From Ligilactobacillus sp. WC1T17 (GTDB taxonomy: Bacteria > Bacillota > Bacilli > Lactobacillales > Lactobacillaceae): a stretch of 64,000 nucleotides of DNA. Under the pieces are notes generated by a model. It ran no database searches and had not been told where the DNA came from. It was given only the letters and a program-made list of their open reading frames with translations. The position numbers were made by a program, and so were the translations under genes. How positions within the stretch are numbered: position 1 is the stretch's first letter; each line of letters opens with the position of its first letter. Where the stretch lies: NCBI GenBank assembly GCA_900110005.1, contig FOCC01000006.1, positions 62,001 to 126,000 of the forward strand, given 5' to 3'. Shown here piece after piece: positions 17,159 through 27,589 of this stretch.

Positions 17159-20100
17159 TTAATTCATCCCTTTCGCTTTTGCTTCATCAAGTGCCACCGA
17201 CACGATTTTTGAAACGCCTGATTCTTGCATGGTAACACCATATAAGACGTCAGCTTGCATCATAGTTCCTTTGCGGTGAGTAATGACAATAAATTGCGTT
17301 TTACCGTCAAATTTTTGCAAATATTGCGAATATCGGACCACGTTAGCATCATCTAAGGCTGCTTCAGCTTCATCCAAAATCGCAAATGGTACTGGTTTAA
17401 CTTTTAAAATCGCAAATAACAAAACAATCGCCGTTAGCGACCGTTCCCCACCGGAAAGCAGGCTCAGCTGTCTGAATTTTTTCCCAGGCGGTGCGGCCAT
17501 AATTTCAATCCCAGTATTGAGCAAATCTTTAGGCTCTGTCAAAGATAGTTCGGCATGTCCGCCGCCAAAGACAGCTGGAAAAATTTCGTTGAAAGCTTTA
17601 GCTACCTGTTCAAAGGTTTGCTTAAAGCGTTTTTTAACTTCAAGATCCATTTCATCCATACTGGTTAACAGCTGTGCTTTAGCTTCTAACAAGTCATCTT
17701 GCTGCTGGCTCAAAAAATCATAGCGCTTTTTAACTTCATCATATTGGGTGATGGCTTGAACATTGACATCTCCTAATTCTTTAATACCTAATTTCAATAA
17801 TTTAACCTGTTGTTTAACATAATTCAAATCCGTCTGCGTATTTTTAGCAGCTGCCATTTCAAAACTTAAAGCGTATTGTTCGGCCAAGGCATCTAAATTA
17901 TGGTTCAATAAAGCTTTAAATTGCCCATTTTGCGTCGCTAAACCACTTTTTTCATCTAAAGCAGCCTTAAGCAATTCATTAGCTCTGGTTAAATCTTGTT
18001 CAGCCTGTTTAACATCAGTATGCAACTGTGTCCGCTTTTGCTTCAGATCATTAACTTCAACTTCCAATTGATCATATTGAGCTTTAACCTGCTGCGTCTT
18101 TTTTTGCAATTCATCTTGGTTTAACAGCGTATTTTGACTTTCATTTTGCATTTGCTCAATTCTTAAAGTCAATTTTTCTAATCTATCCTTAGCTTGCTGC
18201 AATTGCAAAAGAAATTCTTTTTTGCGAATCAAAAGACTATCGATTCTTTCGGCAATGACAGCAGCTTCACTTCTTTTGGCACTCAAATCTGCATCAATTT
18301 TGTTTTTTAATTTAGCTTGATCTTTTTGATAAAGCCTCTTTTCAGCCAAGGCTTGCGTTTGTACTTTAAGTTCTTGCTCTAAGTCTTTAAGTTCATTCTT
18401 TAAGCTATCCTGGTCACTGGCTAATATAATTTCTTTTTGCGCTTCATATTCATTCGTCTTTTGCGTCAATTGTTGGGTTAATTGGGCATATTCTAAACGT
18501 AATTCATCGTAACTGTTTTTAGCATTGGCTTCTTTCTCTAACAGTTTTTGCTCTCTTGCCTGTTGATTTTCCAGTTCGTTATTTGAAGCATCCAGCGCTT
18601 CTTTTAACTTTTGACCTTCGATTTCGACGGTTTTAAGCTTTTGTTTCATGAGCTCAATTTGCTCTTTTAACGTCGCCATATTTTGCTTTTGTTCCAACAA
18701 ACCATCGGTATGGTTTCGATCAGCCCCACCTGACATTGACCCGCCGGCATTGATGATATCACCGGCTAAAGTGACAATTTTAACACTATAATCACTTTCT
18801 TTAGCTAATAAAGTCGCGTGATCTAAATCATCAGCTAACACAATTGCACCTAAAAGGTGGCGGACAATAGGTTCATTTTCCTTAGTCACAGAAACGAGGT
18901 CAGACAAAACGCCCAGATATCCTGGAAGCTTTTTTATGACAGCTAGTTTATTAGTATTGATAAAGCGGGCTTTAACACTGGTTTGCGGCAAAAAAGTCGC
19001 TCTCCCCAACCGTTTAGCTGTTAAATATCTAATCGCATCTTTGGCAGAAGCTACGTCAGCGGTCACGATATTTTGTAAACTAGCGCCTAAAGCTTTTTCC
19101 ACGGCTAAAGCATATTCATGTGGCACATTCAATACTTCAGCTACTGGCCCGATAATCCCCTTTAGGTTAGCCTGCATCACTGCCTTAACCCCGCGGTAAT
19201 AACCGGCATAGCTTGAAGCCAATTGCTGCTGATTATCATAGCGGACTTGTGCTTTTTGCAAAATGCCGCTAGCATCAAGCCAACGTCTTTGAGCATCTTG
19301 ATAACGTCTTGAAAGTTTAATTTGCTGCTCATTTTGCGCTTTTCGCGTAGCTCTAAAATCCGCTAAAGCCTTAGTTTGAGTGGCTAAAAATTCTTTAGCT
19401 GCCTGCAAAAGCGGTTCTTTTGTAGCCATTTGCTCTTTAAGCTGGTTTAAAGATGCCGCCAATTTAGCTTGGTTTTCGTTTAAGCGTTTATATTCTTTTT
19501 GCCCCAGTAACAATTGATTTTCCAAGCGATCTTTTTGACGATTAGTCTGGGTTAATTTAGCCTGTTCTTGTTCCAATTGCTGGCTGAATTCTTCAGGGCT
19601 AAAATTTAATTCTTGCTCTAAAGCAGCAAGCTGTTCATTAAGCTTAGCTTTTTTAGCCTGCTCCTTGAGCAATTTTTGCTCTAACTGATTTAAATTAGCC
19701 TCCGCATCAGTCACCAGCGTTTGTGTTTCTTTCATCTCAGCCTGATTTTCTAAAATTCGCTGGTTGAAAAATTCCTTGTCATGCAAAGATAAATCCTGTT
19801 TACTAAGCAACTTTTCTTTTTGCCTTGTTAAAATCACCAGATCTTTTTGCGCCTGGTCAAGTTTGGCTTCTAGTTTTTGCTGCTGATCATGCAATTTAGC
19901 ATTTTTGCGCTCTAACAGTTGTGAACTGTGTTCATGTTTGGCAACAACAGCATCAACTTCAGCTAATTTAGCTTCTAAAGCCTTTTTGTCAGCTTTTGTG
20001 GCTTTAATTTCCAAAACGAGCCGGGCTAATTCAAATTGTTTATATTGCTTTTCTTGTTCAAGATAGTCTTTAGCCACACTGGCTTGCTGTTCGAGCGGTT

Positions 20101-20707
20101 CTTTTTGGCGGGCTAATTCGTTTAAAATATCCGCTACACGGTCTAAGTGGTCAGTAGTTTCAGCAAGTTCTTGTTTAGCTTTATTTTTTTCTTTTTTATA
20201 TTTAACTACCCCGGCAGCTTCTTCGATTAAAATCCGCCGATCTTGAGGCTTACTATTAAAAATTGCTTCAACACTGCCTTGGGAAATAACTGAAAAACTT
20301 TCCCGCCCAATACCGGTATCAGTGAATAAATCAACAATATCCCGCAGCCTGACTTTTTTTTGATTAATCAGATACTCACTATCACCATTGCGGTAAATTT
20401 TGCGCGTAATCGTCAAGATATCAGGCTGGCCTTTCAAATATTGGTCGGTATTATCGAAAACAACACTGACTTCACAGCGATTTAACGGTGCTCTTGTTTG
20501 CGAACCGGCAAAAATCACATCCGGCATTTTGCCACCGCGTAAATTTTTAGCTGATTGCTCACCTAAAACCCAGCGCAAGCTTTCAATGATATTACTTTTG
20601 CCACTACCATTGGGACCGACAATTCCTGTTAGGCCATCTTGAAATTCGATCGTCGTCTTATCGGCAAATGATTTAAAGCCGTTAAGAGTTAACGATTTAA
20701 TTTTCAT
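17159..20707 (-). CDS. smc: chromosome segregation protein SMC
   Basis: The 1182-residue ATPase of the bacterial condensin, partner of ScpA and ScpB. The N-terminal head has Walker A GPNGSGKSN (residues 32-40) and QSAKNLRGG; two long Gln/Lys/Glu-rich coiled-coil arms flank a hinge at about residues 505-670 (GVKAVMQANLKGIIGPVAEV ... GGSMSGGADR). The C-terminal head has the signature LLSGGERSLTA, and Walker B follows as AILDEAEAALDD. The length is typical. It lies in the rnc-smc-ftsY-ylxM-ffh run conserved in firmicutes. Confidence 0.97.
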   Translation of the reverse strand: MKIKSLTLNGFKSFADKTTIEFQDGLTGIVGPNGSGKSNIIESLRWVLGEQSAKNLRGGKMPDVIFAGSQTRAPLNRCEVSVVFDNTDQYLKGQPDILTITRKIYRNGDSEYLINQKKVRLRDIVDLFTDTGIGRESFSVISQGSVEAIFNSKPQDRRILIEEAAGVVKYKKEKNKAKQELAETTDHLDRVADILNELARQKEPLEQQASVAKDYLEQEKQYKQFELARLVLEIKATKADKKALEAKLAEVDAVVAKHEHSSQLLERKNAKLHDQQQKLEAKLDQAQKDLVILTRQKEKLLSKQDLSLHDKEFFNQRILENQAEMKETQTLVTDAEANLNQLEQKLLKEQAKKAKLNEQLAALEQELNFSPEEFSQQLEQEQAKLTQTNRQKDRLENQLLLGQKEYKRLNENQAKLAASLNQLKEQMATKEPLLQAAKEFLATQTKALADFRATRKAQNEQQIKLSRRYQDAQRRWLDASGILQKAQVRYDNQQQLASSYAGYYRGVKAVMQANLKGIIGPVAEVLNVPHEYALAVEKALGASLQNIVTADVASAKDAIRYLTAKRLGRATFLPQTSVKARFINTNKLAVIKKLPGYLGVLSDLVSVTKENEPIVRHLLGAIVLADDLDHATLLAKESDYSVKIVTLAGDIINAGGSMSGGADRNHTDGLLEQKQNMATLKEQIELMKQKLKTVEIEGQKLKEALDASNNELENQQAREQKLLEKEANAKNSYDELRLEYAQLTQQLTQKTNEYEAQKEIILASDQDSLKNELKDLEQELKVQTQALAEKRLYQKDQAKLKNKIDADLSAKRSEAAVIAERIDSLLIRKKEFLLQLQQAKDRLEKLTLRIEQMQNESQNTLLNQDELQKKTQQVKAQYDQLEVEVNDLKQKRTQLHTDVKQAEQDLTRANELLKAALDEKSGLATQNGQFKALLNHNLDALAEQYALSFEMAAAKNTQTDLNYVKQQVKLLKLGIKELGDVNVQAITQYDEVKKRYDFLSQQQDDLLEAKAQLLTSMDEMDLEVKKRFKQTFEQVAKAFNEIFPAVFGGGHAELSLTEPKDLLNTGIEIMAAPPGKKFRQLSLLSGGERSLTAIVLLFAILKVKPVPFAILDEAEAALDDANVVRYSQYLQKFDGKTQFIVITHRKGTMMQADVLYGVTMQESGVSKIVSVALDEAKAKGMN

Positions 20708-20718
20708 CCAATTTCCCC

Positions 20719-21414
20719 CTAATTGCCTCTAACTGCTTTTAAAGCAGCATAAGCTGCCTGTTGTTCAGCATTTTTCTTTGAAGTGCCGGTACCTTGACCA
20801 ATTTTTTTGCCGTCTGCATATACTGCCATGGTATATTTTTTAGCATTATCAGGTCCTTCTTCGGCTACACTCTTATATTCAATCTTGCAATCGCCGTCTT
20901 GTTGCAAAAATTCCTGCAATTCCGTTTTATGGTCTAGCAAATGATCAAACCATCCCATATCGAGTTTAGGAAAGACAACCTTAGTAATAAAGCTAACTAC
21001 AACATCTTTGCCTAAATCTAAATATAAAGCCCCCATGAAGGCTTCAAAAATATCGCATAATAAGGAAGGACGATTTCTGGCATCAGCCTTTTCTTCACCC
21101 TTACCTAAACGAATATATTCATCAAAATGACATTCCTTAGCAAACTTACTAAAACTATCTTCACATACCATAGCTGCTCTTAAACGCGATAATTTACCTT
21201 CAGGCAGGTTAGGATACCGCTTAAAAAGGTATTCTGAAACGCATAACTGCATCACAGCATCGCCTAAAAATTCGATTCGTTCATAATACTTTAAATGTTC
21301 CTTGGGATGTTCATTGGCATATGAAGCATGTGTAAAAGCTTCATCATATAAATCATAATTTTTGATTTCAATCCCATAGTTATCTTTCAACATTTTTGAT
21401 AATCCAATTATCAT
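20719..21414 (-). CDS. rnc: ribonuclease III
   Basis: Cleaves double-stranded RNA, including rRNA precursors. The 231-residue protein has the catalytic signature ERIEFLGDAVMQL (about 46-58), with the acidic metal ligands, a second acidic site near DIFEAFMGALYLD, and a C-terminal dsRNA-binding domain (DGDCKIEYKSVAEEGP ... GQGTGTSKKNAEQQAAYAAL). The start at ATG 21414 has an AAGGATGG site. It lies 11 bases before smc, as in Bacillus. Confidence 0.96.
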   Translation of the reverse strand: MIIGLSKMLKDNYGIEIKNYDLYDEAFTHASYANEHPKEHLKYYERIEFLGDAVMQLCVSEYLFKRYPNLPEGKLSRLRAAMVCEDSFSKFAKECHFDEYIRLGKGEEKADARNRPSLLCDIFEAFMGALYLDLGKDVVVSFITKVVFPKLDMGWFDHLLDHKTELQEFLQQDGDCKIEYKSVAEEGPDNAKKYTMAVYADGKKIGQGTGTSKKNAEQQAAYAALKAVRGN

Positions 21415-21470
21415 TTTCTACCATCCTTGTTTAATTCAGTGCAACACTTTGTATTATATCAAAAAACAAA

Positions 21471-21496
21471 CAAAAAGGAGCTGTTTTTCCAGCCCC
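21471..21496 (-). terminator. terminator after acpP
   Basis: Seven-base GC-rich stem (21477-21483 with 21490-21496, one G-U pair) followed on the minus strand by a T run. It separates the plsX-acpP unit from rnc-smc. A TATAAT box on the minus strand at 21453-21458 may serve rnc, but no good -35 is visible. Confidence 0.75.
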
Positions 21497-21502
21497 TCTT
21501 CA

Positions 21503-21745
21503 CTATTTTTGATGTTGTGCAATATAAGAAACCGCATCGCCAACTGTGTGAAGCTGTTCGGCATCTTCATCAGAAATTTCAGAGTCAAACGCATCTTCGA
21601 GTTCTAACACAAATTCAACTAAATCGATGGAGTCAGCATCCAAATCAGTCGTAAAATTTGTTTCACGTGTAATTTTGTCAGCGTCAATGCTGAAGTGATC
21701 AGCAATCAAATTTTGTACTTTAGTAAAAACTTCATTTTCAGTCAT
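21503..21745 (-). CDS. acpP: acyl carrier protein
   Basis: Carries acyl chains as thioesters on a phosphopantetheine arm. The 80-residue acidic protein has the attachment site in DLDADSIDLVEFVLELED, where Ser is followed by Ile in place of the common Leu. It lies directly downstream of plsX, as in many firmicutes, but fabD and fabG, which lie between them in Bacillus, are missing. It may serve PlsX-dependent phospholipid synthesis rather than, or as well as, the main fab cluster; a second acp elsewhere is possible. Confidence 0.94.
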   Translation of the reverse strand: MTENEVFTKVQNLIADHFSIDADKITRETNFTTDLDADSIDLVEFVLELEDAFDSEISDEDAEQLHTVGDAVSYIAQHQK

Positions 21746-21807
21746 AAATTATCCCTCATTTATAAAAATTAACCGTTTACTATTTTACCTACTTTTAGGC
21801 ATCTTGT

Positions 21808-22833
21808 CTAGTTGTCTGTTTTAGGCTCGGTTTCATCCTGCAAACTGGTCCAATAGGCAGTAAAGTTTTCAACCATCTTTTCATCAATCATTGTCCGGAT
21901 TTGACGTAAAGTATAATAAACTGTTTTAGCATCACTGGAGCCATGAGCTTTAACCACTGGTGCTTTAGCACCCATAAGTACTGCTCCGCCATATTGTGAT
22001 TGATCCATACGGTTCTTCATCTGCTTGAGGGCCGGTTTCATCATTAAGGCGCCTAGCTTGCTTTTCAAGCCACCAGCCATAATGGAATCTTTCAGCAGAT
22101 GTGTAACAGCTAACGCCGTCCCTTCAACAGCTTTTAACACAGCATTGCCGGTAAATCCATCAGCTACTAAAACATCGCAAACACCGTTCATAATATCGCG
22201 GGCTTCAACGTTGCCGACAAAATTCAGTGAATGATCACTAGCAATCAGACGGTGGGCTTCCAAAGTTAACTTGCTGCCTTTGTGCGGTTCAGTCCCATTA
22301 TTTAACAAACCAATCCGCGGATTCTTAATATGTCTAACGTTTTCAGCATAGTATTTGCCCAGTAAAGCATATTGATACAAATGTTCCGGCTTACTTTCAG
22401 CATTAGCGCCTGAATCAAGCAGGTTAAATGAACCGCTCGTACCGGAAACAACCGGAAGTGTTGATAATAAACCCGGACGTGGCACCCCTTTAATACGTCC
22501 CACAATTAAAATACCAGCCGTTAACAAAGCCCCAGTATTGCCACAGGAGAATAAAGCATCAGCTTGTCCTTCTTTAACAGCTTGGGCTGCCATAACCATT
22601 GAAGAATTTTTCTTACGGCGAATAGCTTTAACCGGCTCATCATTCATATCGATAACCTCGCTTGCGTGAATCACCGTAATTCTTTCCTTATTTTTGAGCA
22701 GGGCGTTTACTTTTTGTTCATCGCCAAAAAGCAAAAATTCAACATCTTTGAATTCATCACGGGCTAATTCAACCCCTTCAACGACTGTTTTGGGAGCGTA
22801 ATCGCCACCCATAGCATCAACTGCAATTTTCAT
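21808..22833 (-). CDS. plsX: phosphate acyltransferase PlsX
   Basis: Converts acyl-ACP and phosphate to acyl-phosphate for PlsY, the first step of phospholipid synthesis. The 341-residue protein starts [15 protein letters not shown], the family signature, and has the [12 protein letters not shown] and [16 protein letters not shown] motifs. I chose ATG 22833, 7 bases from a GGAGG site; a second ATG directly before it is also possible, and the extension to 22872 is not. It follows recG and precedes acpP. fapR, usually next to plsX in Bacillus, is absent. Confidence 0.95.
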   Translation of the reverse strand: MKIAVDAMGGDYAPKTVVEGVELARDEFKDVEFLLFGDEQKVNALLKNKERITVIHASEVIDMNDEPVKAIRRKKNSSMVMAAQAVKEGQADALFSCGNTGALLTAGILIVGRIKGVPRPGLLSTLPVVSGTSGSFNLLDSGANAESKPEHLYQYALLGKYYAENVRHIKNPRIGLLNNGTEPHKGSKLTLEAHRLIASDHSLNFVGNVEARDIMNGVCDVLVADGFTGNAVLKAVEGTALAVTHLLKDSIMAGGLKSKLGALMMKPALKQMKNRMDQSQYGGAVLMGAKAPVVKAHGSSDAKTVYYTLRQIRTMIDEKMVENFTAYWTSLQDETEPKTDN

Positions 22834-22849
22834 CATTATTCCTCCATAT

Positions 22850-24889
22850 CTAATCAAGTTCATCTTTTTCAACCACTTCTGCCCGTAAAAACTTAATTAA
22901 GCCGGCATTTTGCGGCTGTTCAAAAAAGTTAGGCGCTAAAATGATTGCTCTTGCCTCTAAACAAGCTGCCTGCAAAATATTAAAATTTTCAACTGGATCG
23001 CCCACCTTAAAAGCAGGCATTCCTGATTGTTTATCCCCTAAAACTTCCCCTGGGCCCCTTAATTCTAAATCTTTTTGTGCAATCACAAAACCGTCATTGG
23101 TTTCAACCATTGTCTGCATGCGTTCTTTGCCGTAATCAGCTTTAGGATCAGCAGATAAAATACAATATGACTGCTTTTCTCCCCGGCCTACACGTCCACG
23201 CAACTGATGCAATTGCGCCAAGCCAAACCTGTCAGCATCTAAAATCAGCATCACTGAAGCATTAGGGACATCAACGCCAACTTCAATCACTGTCGTTGAT
23301 ACTAAAATATCATACTTTTGCGCTTTAAAATCCTGCATAACCGCATCTTTTTCATCATTTTTCATCCTGCCATGCAGTAAACCAACCCGCACTGCGGTTG
23401 GATAATACTGCTGTAATTTTTCATACACAGCCACGGCATTTTGCAAATCAACCGCCTCTGATTCTTCAATCAAAGGTGAAATGACATACGCTTGCGACCC
23501 TTGCTTGAGCTGATATCCGATAAACTCCAATGCCTGCGTTACTTCATGCGGTTTAACCCACAGTGTTTTAACTTGCTTGCGGCCTAAAGGCAGTTCGTTG
23601 ATGATGGAAACATCCATTTCACCATAAGTGGTGATTGCCAAAGTGCGCGGAATTGGCGTTGCTGTCATCGCTAATATATCCGGATTAGCGCCTTTTGCAC
23701 GCAACGCCTTTCTTTGACCAACACCAAAGCGGTGCTGTTCATCAATCACCGCTAGTCCTAGGTTGGAAAATGCTACTCCGTCTTGAATTAGCGCATGCGT
23801 TCCTACTACTAAGTCTATTTTCCCTTGTGCCAAATCAGCTAAGCTTTTTTGCTTATCTTTAGCGGTTTGCGAACCGGTTAGTAATCCGACTTTAACCTGC
23901 ATCGGCGCTAAAAGAGCCTTTAATTTTTGATAATGCTGCGCTGCCAAAATTTCTGTAGGCGCCATCAAAGCGGCTTGATAGCCGGCAGTAATGGCAGCAT
24001 ACATCACAATAGCTGCCACCACTGTTTTCCCGCTGCCGACATCGCCTTGCAATAGGCGGTTCATATGCACCGGCTGGTGCAAATCGTGACAGATTTCATT
24101 AACAACTCTTTTTTGCGCCGCCGTCAGTTCAAAGGGCAAAGTTTTGATAAAGTCCTTAACCTTCTCATTATTATATTTAAGCACTAGTCCCTGGTCATGT
24201 TTATTCACTTTTTTTAACAGGGTCAGTTTGGCTTCATAGCAAAAAAATTCATCAAAAATTGCTGAGCGTTTAGCCGTTTGATATTCAGCCAAATTTTGCG
24301 GGAAATGCATCATTTGAATCATCGCTTGGCGCGGTAACAGCTTGAACTTAGCGCGCGTTTCTTCAGGGACGATATCTTCAATCAAGTCACCATATTCCCT
24401 TAAAGCTTCTTTAACAAGTTTTTGGATGGTATTAGCTTTAATTTCTTTTGACGCCCGATAAATACCTGCCATGCCCTGTTCTTGCAGTTTTGTTCCCGAA
24501 AATAATTTCATACCTGTTAAACTCTGCCTAACAGCATCAAATTTGCCATAAACAGCTATTTGAGCGCCTTTATTAATTTTATTTTGCAGATAGGCCTGCC
24601 CAAAAAAAGTTACGCCTAAAACATCATGTTCTACCAGCAATTTAAAATTCAAACGATTCTTACTGCGGCCAAATCTAACTAAAACCGGGTCAGTCGCTAC
24701 AATTCCTTTAATAACGGCTTTTTGACCGTCAGCTATTTGAGCTAAGGGCTTGCTAGCTAAATCATCAAAGCGAAAAGGATAGTAAGTTAATAAATCAGCC
24801 ACTGTAAATAACCCTAAATGATTCAGCGCGCTTTGGGTTTTAGCACCGATACCTTTTAAAAGGCTCAGCGAATCTTGCAATGATTTCAA
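22850..24889 (-). CDS. recG: ATP-dependent DNA helicase RecG
   Basis: Remodels stalled replication forks and Holliday junctions. The 679-residue protein has an N-terminal wedge/OB domain (about 1-220) and helicase motifs [11 protein letters not shown] (I), DEQHRFG (II), TATPIPRTL (III) and the [11 protein letters not shown] motif VI. The start codon is TTG 24889, with AAGGTGA just upstream; no ATG fits. It lies between fakA and plsX, as in Bacillus, separated from fakA by a terminator. Confidence 0.95.
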   Translation of the reverse strand: MKSLQDSLSLLKGIGAKTQSALNHLGLFTVADLLTYYPFRFDDLASKPLAQIADGQKAVIKGIVATDPVLVRFGRSKNRLNFKLLVEHDVLGVTFFGQAYLQNKINKGAQIAVYGKFDAVRQSLTGMKLFSGTKLQEQGMAGIYRASKEIKANTIQKLVKEALREYGDLIEDIVPEETRAKFKLLPRQAMIQMMHFPQNLAEYQTAKRSAIFDEFFCYEAKLTLLKKVNKHDQGLVLKYNNEKVKDFIKTLPFELTAAQKRVVNEICHDLHQPVHMNRLLQGDVGSGKTVVAAIVMYAAITAGYQAALMAPTEILAAQHYQKLKALLAPMQVKVGLLTGSQTAKDKQKSLADLAQGKIDLVVGTHALIQDGVAFSNLGLAVIDEQHRFGVGQRKALRAKGANPDILAMTATPIPRTLAITTYGEMDVSIINELPLGRKQVKTLWVKPHEVTQALEFIGYQLKQGSQAYVISPLIEESEAVDLQNAVAVYEKLQQYYPTAVRVGLLHGRMKNDEKDAVMQDFKAQKYDILVSTTVIEVGVDVPNASVMLILDADRFGLAQLHQLRGRVGRGEKQSYCILSADPKADYGKERMQTMVETNDGFVIAQKDLELRGPGEVLGDKQSGMPAFKVGDPVENFNILQAACLEARAIILAPNFFEQPQNAGLIKFLRAEVVEKDELD

Positions 24890-24910
24890 AGGCTCACCTT
24901 CCAGCTAATT

Positions 24911-24949
24911 CAAATAAAAATAATAAGGAGCAGTATCTTCCGCTCCTTA
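24911..24949 (-). terminator. terminator between fakA and recG
   Basis: Eight-base stem (24924-24931 with 24942-24949) and a T-rich tail on the minus strand. The stem contains the AAGGAGC motif, so it could also sequester ribosome-binding-like sequence, but no gene starts directly there. Confidence 0.75.
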
Positions 24950-24964
24950 CTTAAAAATCAACTA

Positions 24965-26650
24965 TTATTCTACCGAAATCAAATAAGGATAAACAGGTTG
25001 ATCGCCTTGGTGAATTTCAACTTCAAGTTCATCATCAAAGTCTTCAACAGCCGTCTTGATTTCTTCAGCTTCTGCTTTTGTTCCGCCCTCACCATAAATA
25101 ATTGTGACAACTTCACTGTCTTCATCAAGCATCCTTTGAACCATTTCAATGGCAGCTTGCTTACGATCAGGATTTGTGACAACGATATCGCCATCAACAA
25201 TTCCCATATAATCATCTTTGTTAATTTCGCGGCCATCAATGGTAGTATCGCGTACCGCAATAGTCACTTGACCTGAGATGACTGTTTCTAATTCATCAGT
25301 CATTGCTGCTTTATTTTCTTCTAGCGAAGCATCTTTATTAAAGCCCAATAAAGCTGTCATTCCTTGGGCAATAGTTTTTGAAGGAACCACGACTGCATCA
25401 GCATCGCATACTTCAGCAGCCTGTTCAGCTGCTAAAAAGATGTTCTTATTGTTAGGCAAGATAATGACTTTTTCTTTTTTAGTCTTATCAATAGCATCAA
25501 CAATATCTTGCGTTGATGGATTCATCGTCTGCCCACCGCTTAAGATATAAGTAGCTCCTAAATTCTGGAACATTGACGTCAAGCCTTGACCAGACGCAAT
25601 CGCGATAATGCCGTAATCACCTGCCAATTCATTGTCATGCACATCGTCGACATTTTCTTCCTCATCTTTTTCCAAGATGGTTTCGTGTTGCAACCGCATA
25701 TTGTCAACCTTAACTTTAATCAAAGAACCGAATTCTTGACCATACGCTAAAACTTTGCCGGGATGTTCGGTGTGAACGTGAACCTTGACTACTTCATCAT
25801 CAGCAATAACTAATAAAGAATCACCGATTTGTGCCAAGTGATTTCTAAACGTGGCATAGTCAAATTTTTGATCTACTAACCGTCCGGCACCTAAACGTAC
25901 CATGATTTCAGTACAGTATCCATACTTAATATCTTCAGTATTAAGTTTGCCTTGTGCACTCTTGTGGTGCTCAGCATGCACCATTTCATCCATTTCAGCC
26001 GGCGTTGGCTTATGAACTTCATCTTCACGCACATTGCCCGACAAAGAATCATAAAATCCTTGATAAACAAAAGTCAATCCTTGTCCACCAGAATCGACCA
26101 CACCAACTTCTTTGAGCACTGGCAATAAATCAGGTGTTGTCTTTAAGGCTGCTTCAGCGGCTTCATAAGTCGCCTTCATAACCTCAACAATATCCAACCC
26201 TTGATCTTTAGCCTTTTTAGCGGCTTCAGCAGCCTTTCTAGCAACGGTTAAAATCGTACCTTCCTGTGGCTTCATAACTGCTTTATAAGCAGTTTCAACA
26301 CCAGCTTGCAAAGCCAAAACTAAATCAGCTGTGGTTAAAACTTCTTTTTTGGCAGCACTCTTAGCAAACCCTCGGAAAACCTGCGATAAAATAACCCCAG
26401 AATTGCCACGAGCACCCATTAGTAAGCCTTTAGCCAAGGCTTGGGTCAAATCACCAACATTTTGTGAAGTCGATTCAGCCACATACTTAGCCCCGCTAGC
26501 AAATGACAAACTCATATTGGTCCCTGTATCACCATCAGGAACGGGAAAAACATTTAATGAATTAATAAATTCAGCATTCTTATTCAACCGATCAGAACTG
26601 GTAACAACCATTTTTCTAAATTCTGTTTCGGTGATTTGTTCAACTTTCAC
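24965..26650 (-). CDS. fakA: fatty acid kinase subunit A (DAK2-domain protein, YloV)
   Basis: Phosphorylates exogenous fatty acids presented by FakB, feeding acyl-phosphate to PlsX/PlsY. The 561-residue protein has the DhaL-type nucleotide-binding domain at the N-terminus (NVFPVPDGDTGTNMSLSF and GARGNSGVILSQ), a middle domain and the C-terminal FakB-interacting domain. The start is set at GTG 26650, where a GGAGGAAA site fits; the longer in-frame form to 26710 overlaps yloU and lacks support. The FakB subunit is not in this window. Its closeness to plsX matches their shared pathway. Confidence 0.93.
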   Translation of the reverse strand: MKVEQITETEFRKMVVTSSDRLNKNAEFINSLNVFPVPDGDTGTNMSLSFASGAKYVAESTSQNVGDLTQALAKGLLMGARGNSGVILSQVFRGFAKSAAKKEVLTTADLVLALQAGVETAYKAVMKPQEGTILTVARKAAEAAKKAKDQGLDIVEVMKATYEAAEAALKTTPDLLPVLKEVGVVDSGGQGLTFVYQGFYDSLSGNVREDEVHKPTPAEMDEMVHAEHHKSAQGKLNTEDIKYGYCTEIMVRLGAGRLVDQKFDYATFRNHLAQIGDSLLVIADDEVVKVHVHTEHPGKVLAYGQEFGSLIKVKVDNMRLQHETILEKDEEENVDDVHDNELAGDYGIIAIASGQGLTSMFQNLGATYILSGGQTMNPSTQDIVDAIDKTKKEKVIILPNNKNIFLAAEQAAEVCDADAVVVPSKTIAQGMTALLGFNKDASLEENKAAMTDELETVISGQVTIAVRDTTIDGREINKDDYMGIVDGDIVVTNPDRKQAAIEMVQRMLDEDSEVVTIIYGEGGTKAEAEEIKTAVEDFDDELEVEIHQGDQPVYPYLISVE

Positions 26651-26678
26651 TTCGAAATTTCCTCCTTGGTTATCCAAG

Positions 26679-27041
26679 CTAATCACCGATGACACGTACG
26701 CCTTGAACAATGACGTTTACTGATTTAGCAGTGATTCCGAGCATAGATTCCAAATTATACTTTACCTTGTCTTGCACATTGTGACACACTTCTGAAATCT
26801 TAGTGCCATAGCCCACAATGATGTAGACATCAACAGCAATGCTGTCATCTTCTTGACGAACAACAACACCCTTAGCATAATTATCTCTTTTTAAAATTTC
26901 ATTTAAGTTATCACGAATTTGGTTCTTGCTTGCCATTCCGACAATTCCAAAAATTTCGGTAGCAGCCCCGCCAACAACTGTAGCAATTACATCGTTAGCT
27001 ATATCAATGCTTCCAAATTGATTTTGAATTTTTACAGCCAT
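26679..27041 (-). CDS. yloU: Asp23/Gls24 family envelope stress protein (YloU)
   Basis: A 120-residue protein of the Asp23/Gls24 family, often linked to alkaline or envelope stress. The family core is visible: GSIDIANDVIATVVGGAATEI and GVVVRQEDDSIAVDVYIIV. It stands directly before fakA, as yloU-yloV in Bacillus, and has a strong AAGGAGG site. The molecular function is not known. Confidence 0.9.
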   Translation of the reverse strand: MAVKIQNQFGSIDIANDVIATVVGGAATEIFGIVGMASKNQIRDNLNEILKRDNYAKGVVVRQEDDSIAVDVYIIVGYGTKISEVCHNVQDKVKYNLESMLGITAKSVNVIVQGVRVIGD

Positions 27042-27152
27042 ATAAGCCTAGCCTCCTTAGCTTAAAAGTCAATTATCTTTAATTTTACCACAAATATCCA
27101 TTCACCACTATACAAAAAGATAATCAGTTTTGCAACAGAAAGACATTTGCGT

Positions 27153-27181
27153 AAAAAAAAAGCTCGGGTCTTCCCAAGCTT
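27153..27181 (-). terminator. terminator after rpmB
   Basis: Nine-base stem (27160-27168 with 27173-27181, one G-U pair), 4-base loop, then eight T residues on the minus strand: a strong intrinsic terminator between rpmB and yloU. Confidence 0.9.
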
Positions 27182-27231
27182 CAAATAAAGAGAAATAGTC
27201 TGATCCATTTCCCACAGACTAAGCCCGCTAA

Positions 27232-27417
27232 TTAAACGCGAGTAACTTTTCCAGATTTCAATGCACGTGCAGAAACCCAAACTTTCTTAGGCTTGCCATC
27301 AACTAAGATGCGCACCTTTTGCAAATTTGGTTTCCAGCTACGGTTTGTTTGGTTCAAAGCGTGTGAACGCTTCTTGCCGAAAGTTGTCTTACGGCCTGTT
27401 ACAAAATCTTTTGCCAT
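27232..27417 (-). CDS. rpmB: 50S ribosomal protein L28
   Basis: A 61-residue basic ribosomal protein starting [20 protein letters not shown]. The true start is ATG 27417; an upstream in-frame ATG at 27435 lies within the AGGAGG ribosome site region. It is transcribed alone, between a promoter (27477-27505) and a strong terminator, within the otherwise conserved thiN-rpmB-yloU order of Bacillus. Confidence 0.96.
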   Translation of the reverse strand: MAKDFVTGRKTTFGKKRSHALNQTNRSWKPNLQKVRILVDGKPKKVWVSARALKSGKVTRV

Positions 27418-27476
27418 TGTTATTTCCTCCTTCAATTCAAATTAGGAGCACTTTTAATAAGCTCATTCACTAAATA

Positions 27477-27505
27477 AAATTATCATAGAAATGACATGAT
27501 TGCAA
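27477..27505 (-). promoter_or_regulatory. rpmB promoter
   Basis: Minus-strand -35 TTGCAA (27500-27505), 17-base spacer and -10 TAATTT (27477-27482), about 60 bases before the rpmB start. Confidence 0.6.
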
Positions 27506-27551
27506 GAGTTTTCTGTCAAGGAAAATCACTTGATAGCTAAAAAAACGATTA

Positions 27552-27565
27552 TATCAACGTTTTCA
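27552..27565 (-). promoter_or_regulatory. cre-like sequence (possible CcpA site)
   Basis: TGAAAACGTTGATA on the minus strand matches the catabolite-responsive element consensus TGWAANCGNTNWCA at all but one position. It lies between thiN and the rpmB promoter. It also overlaps a short hairpin (AAAACG...CGTTTT) with a T run that could be a weak terminator after thiN, so its role is uncertain. Confidence 0.3.
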
Positions 27566-27589
27566 CCTAAAAAACAAAATAAATATTTT

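Noticed and set aside
27062..27280. 72-codon minus-strand ORF after rpmB
   Set aside because: It overlaps the end of rpmB and the terminator hairpin; no ribosome site and no recognisable family.
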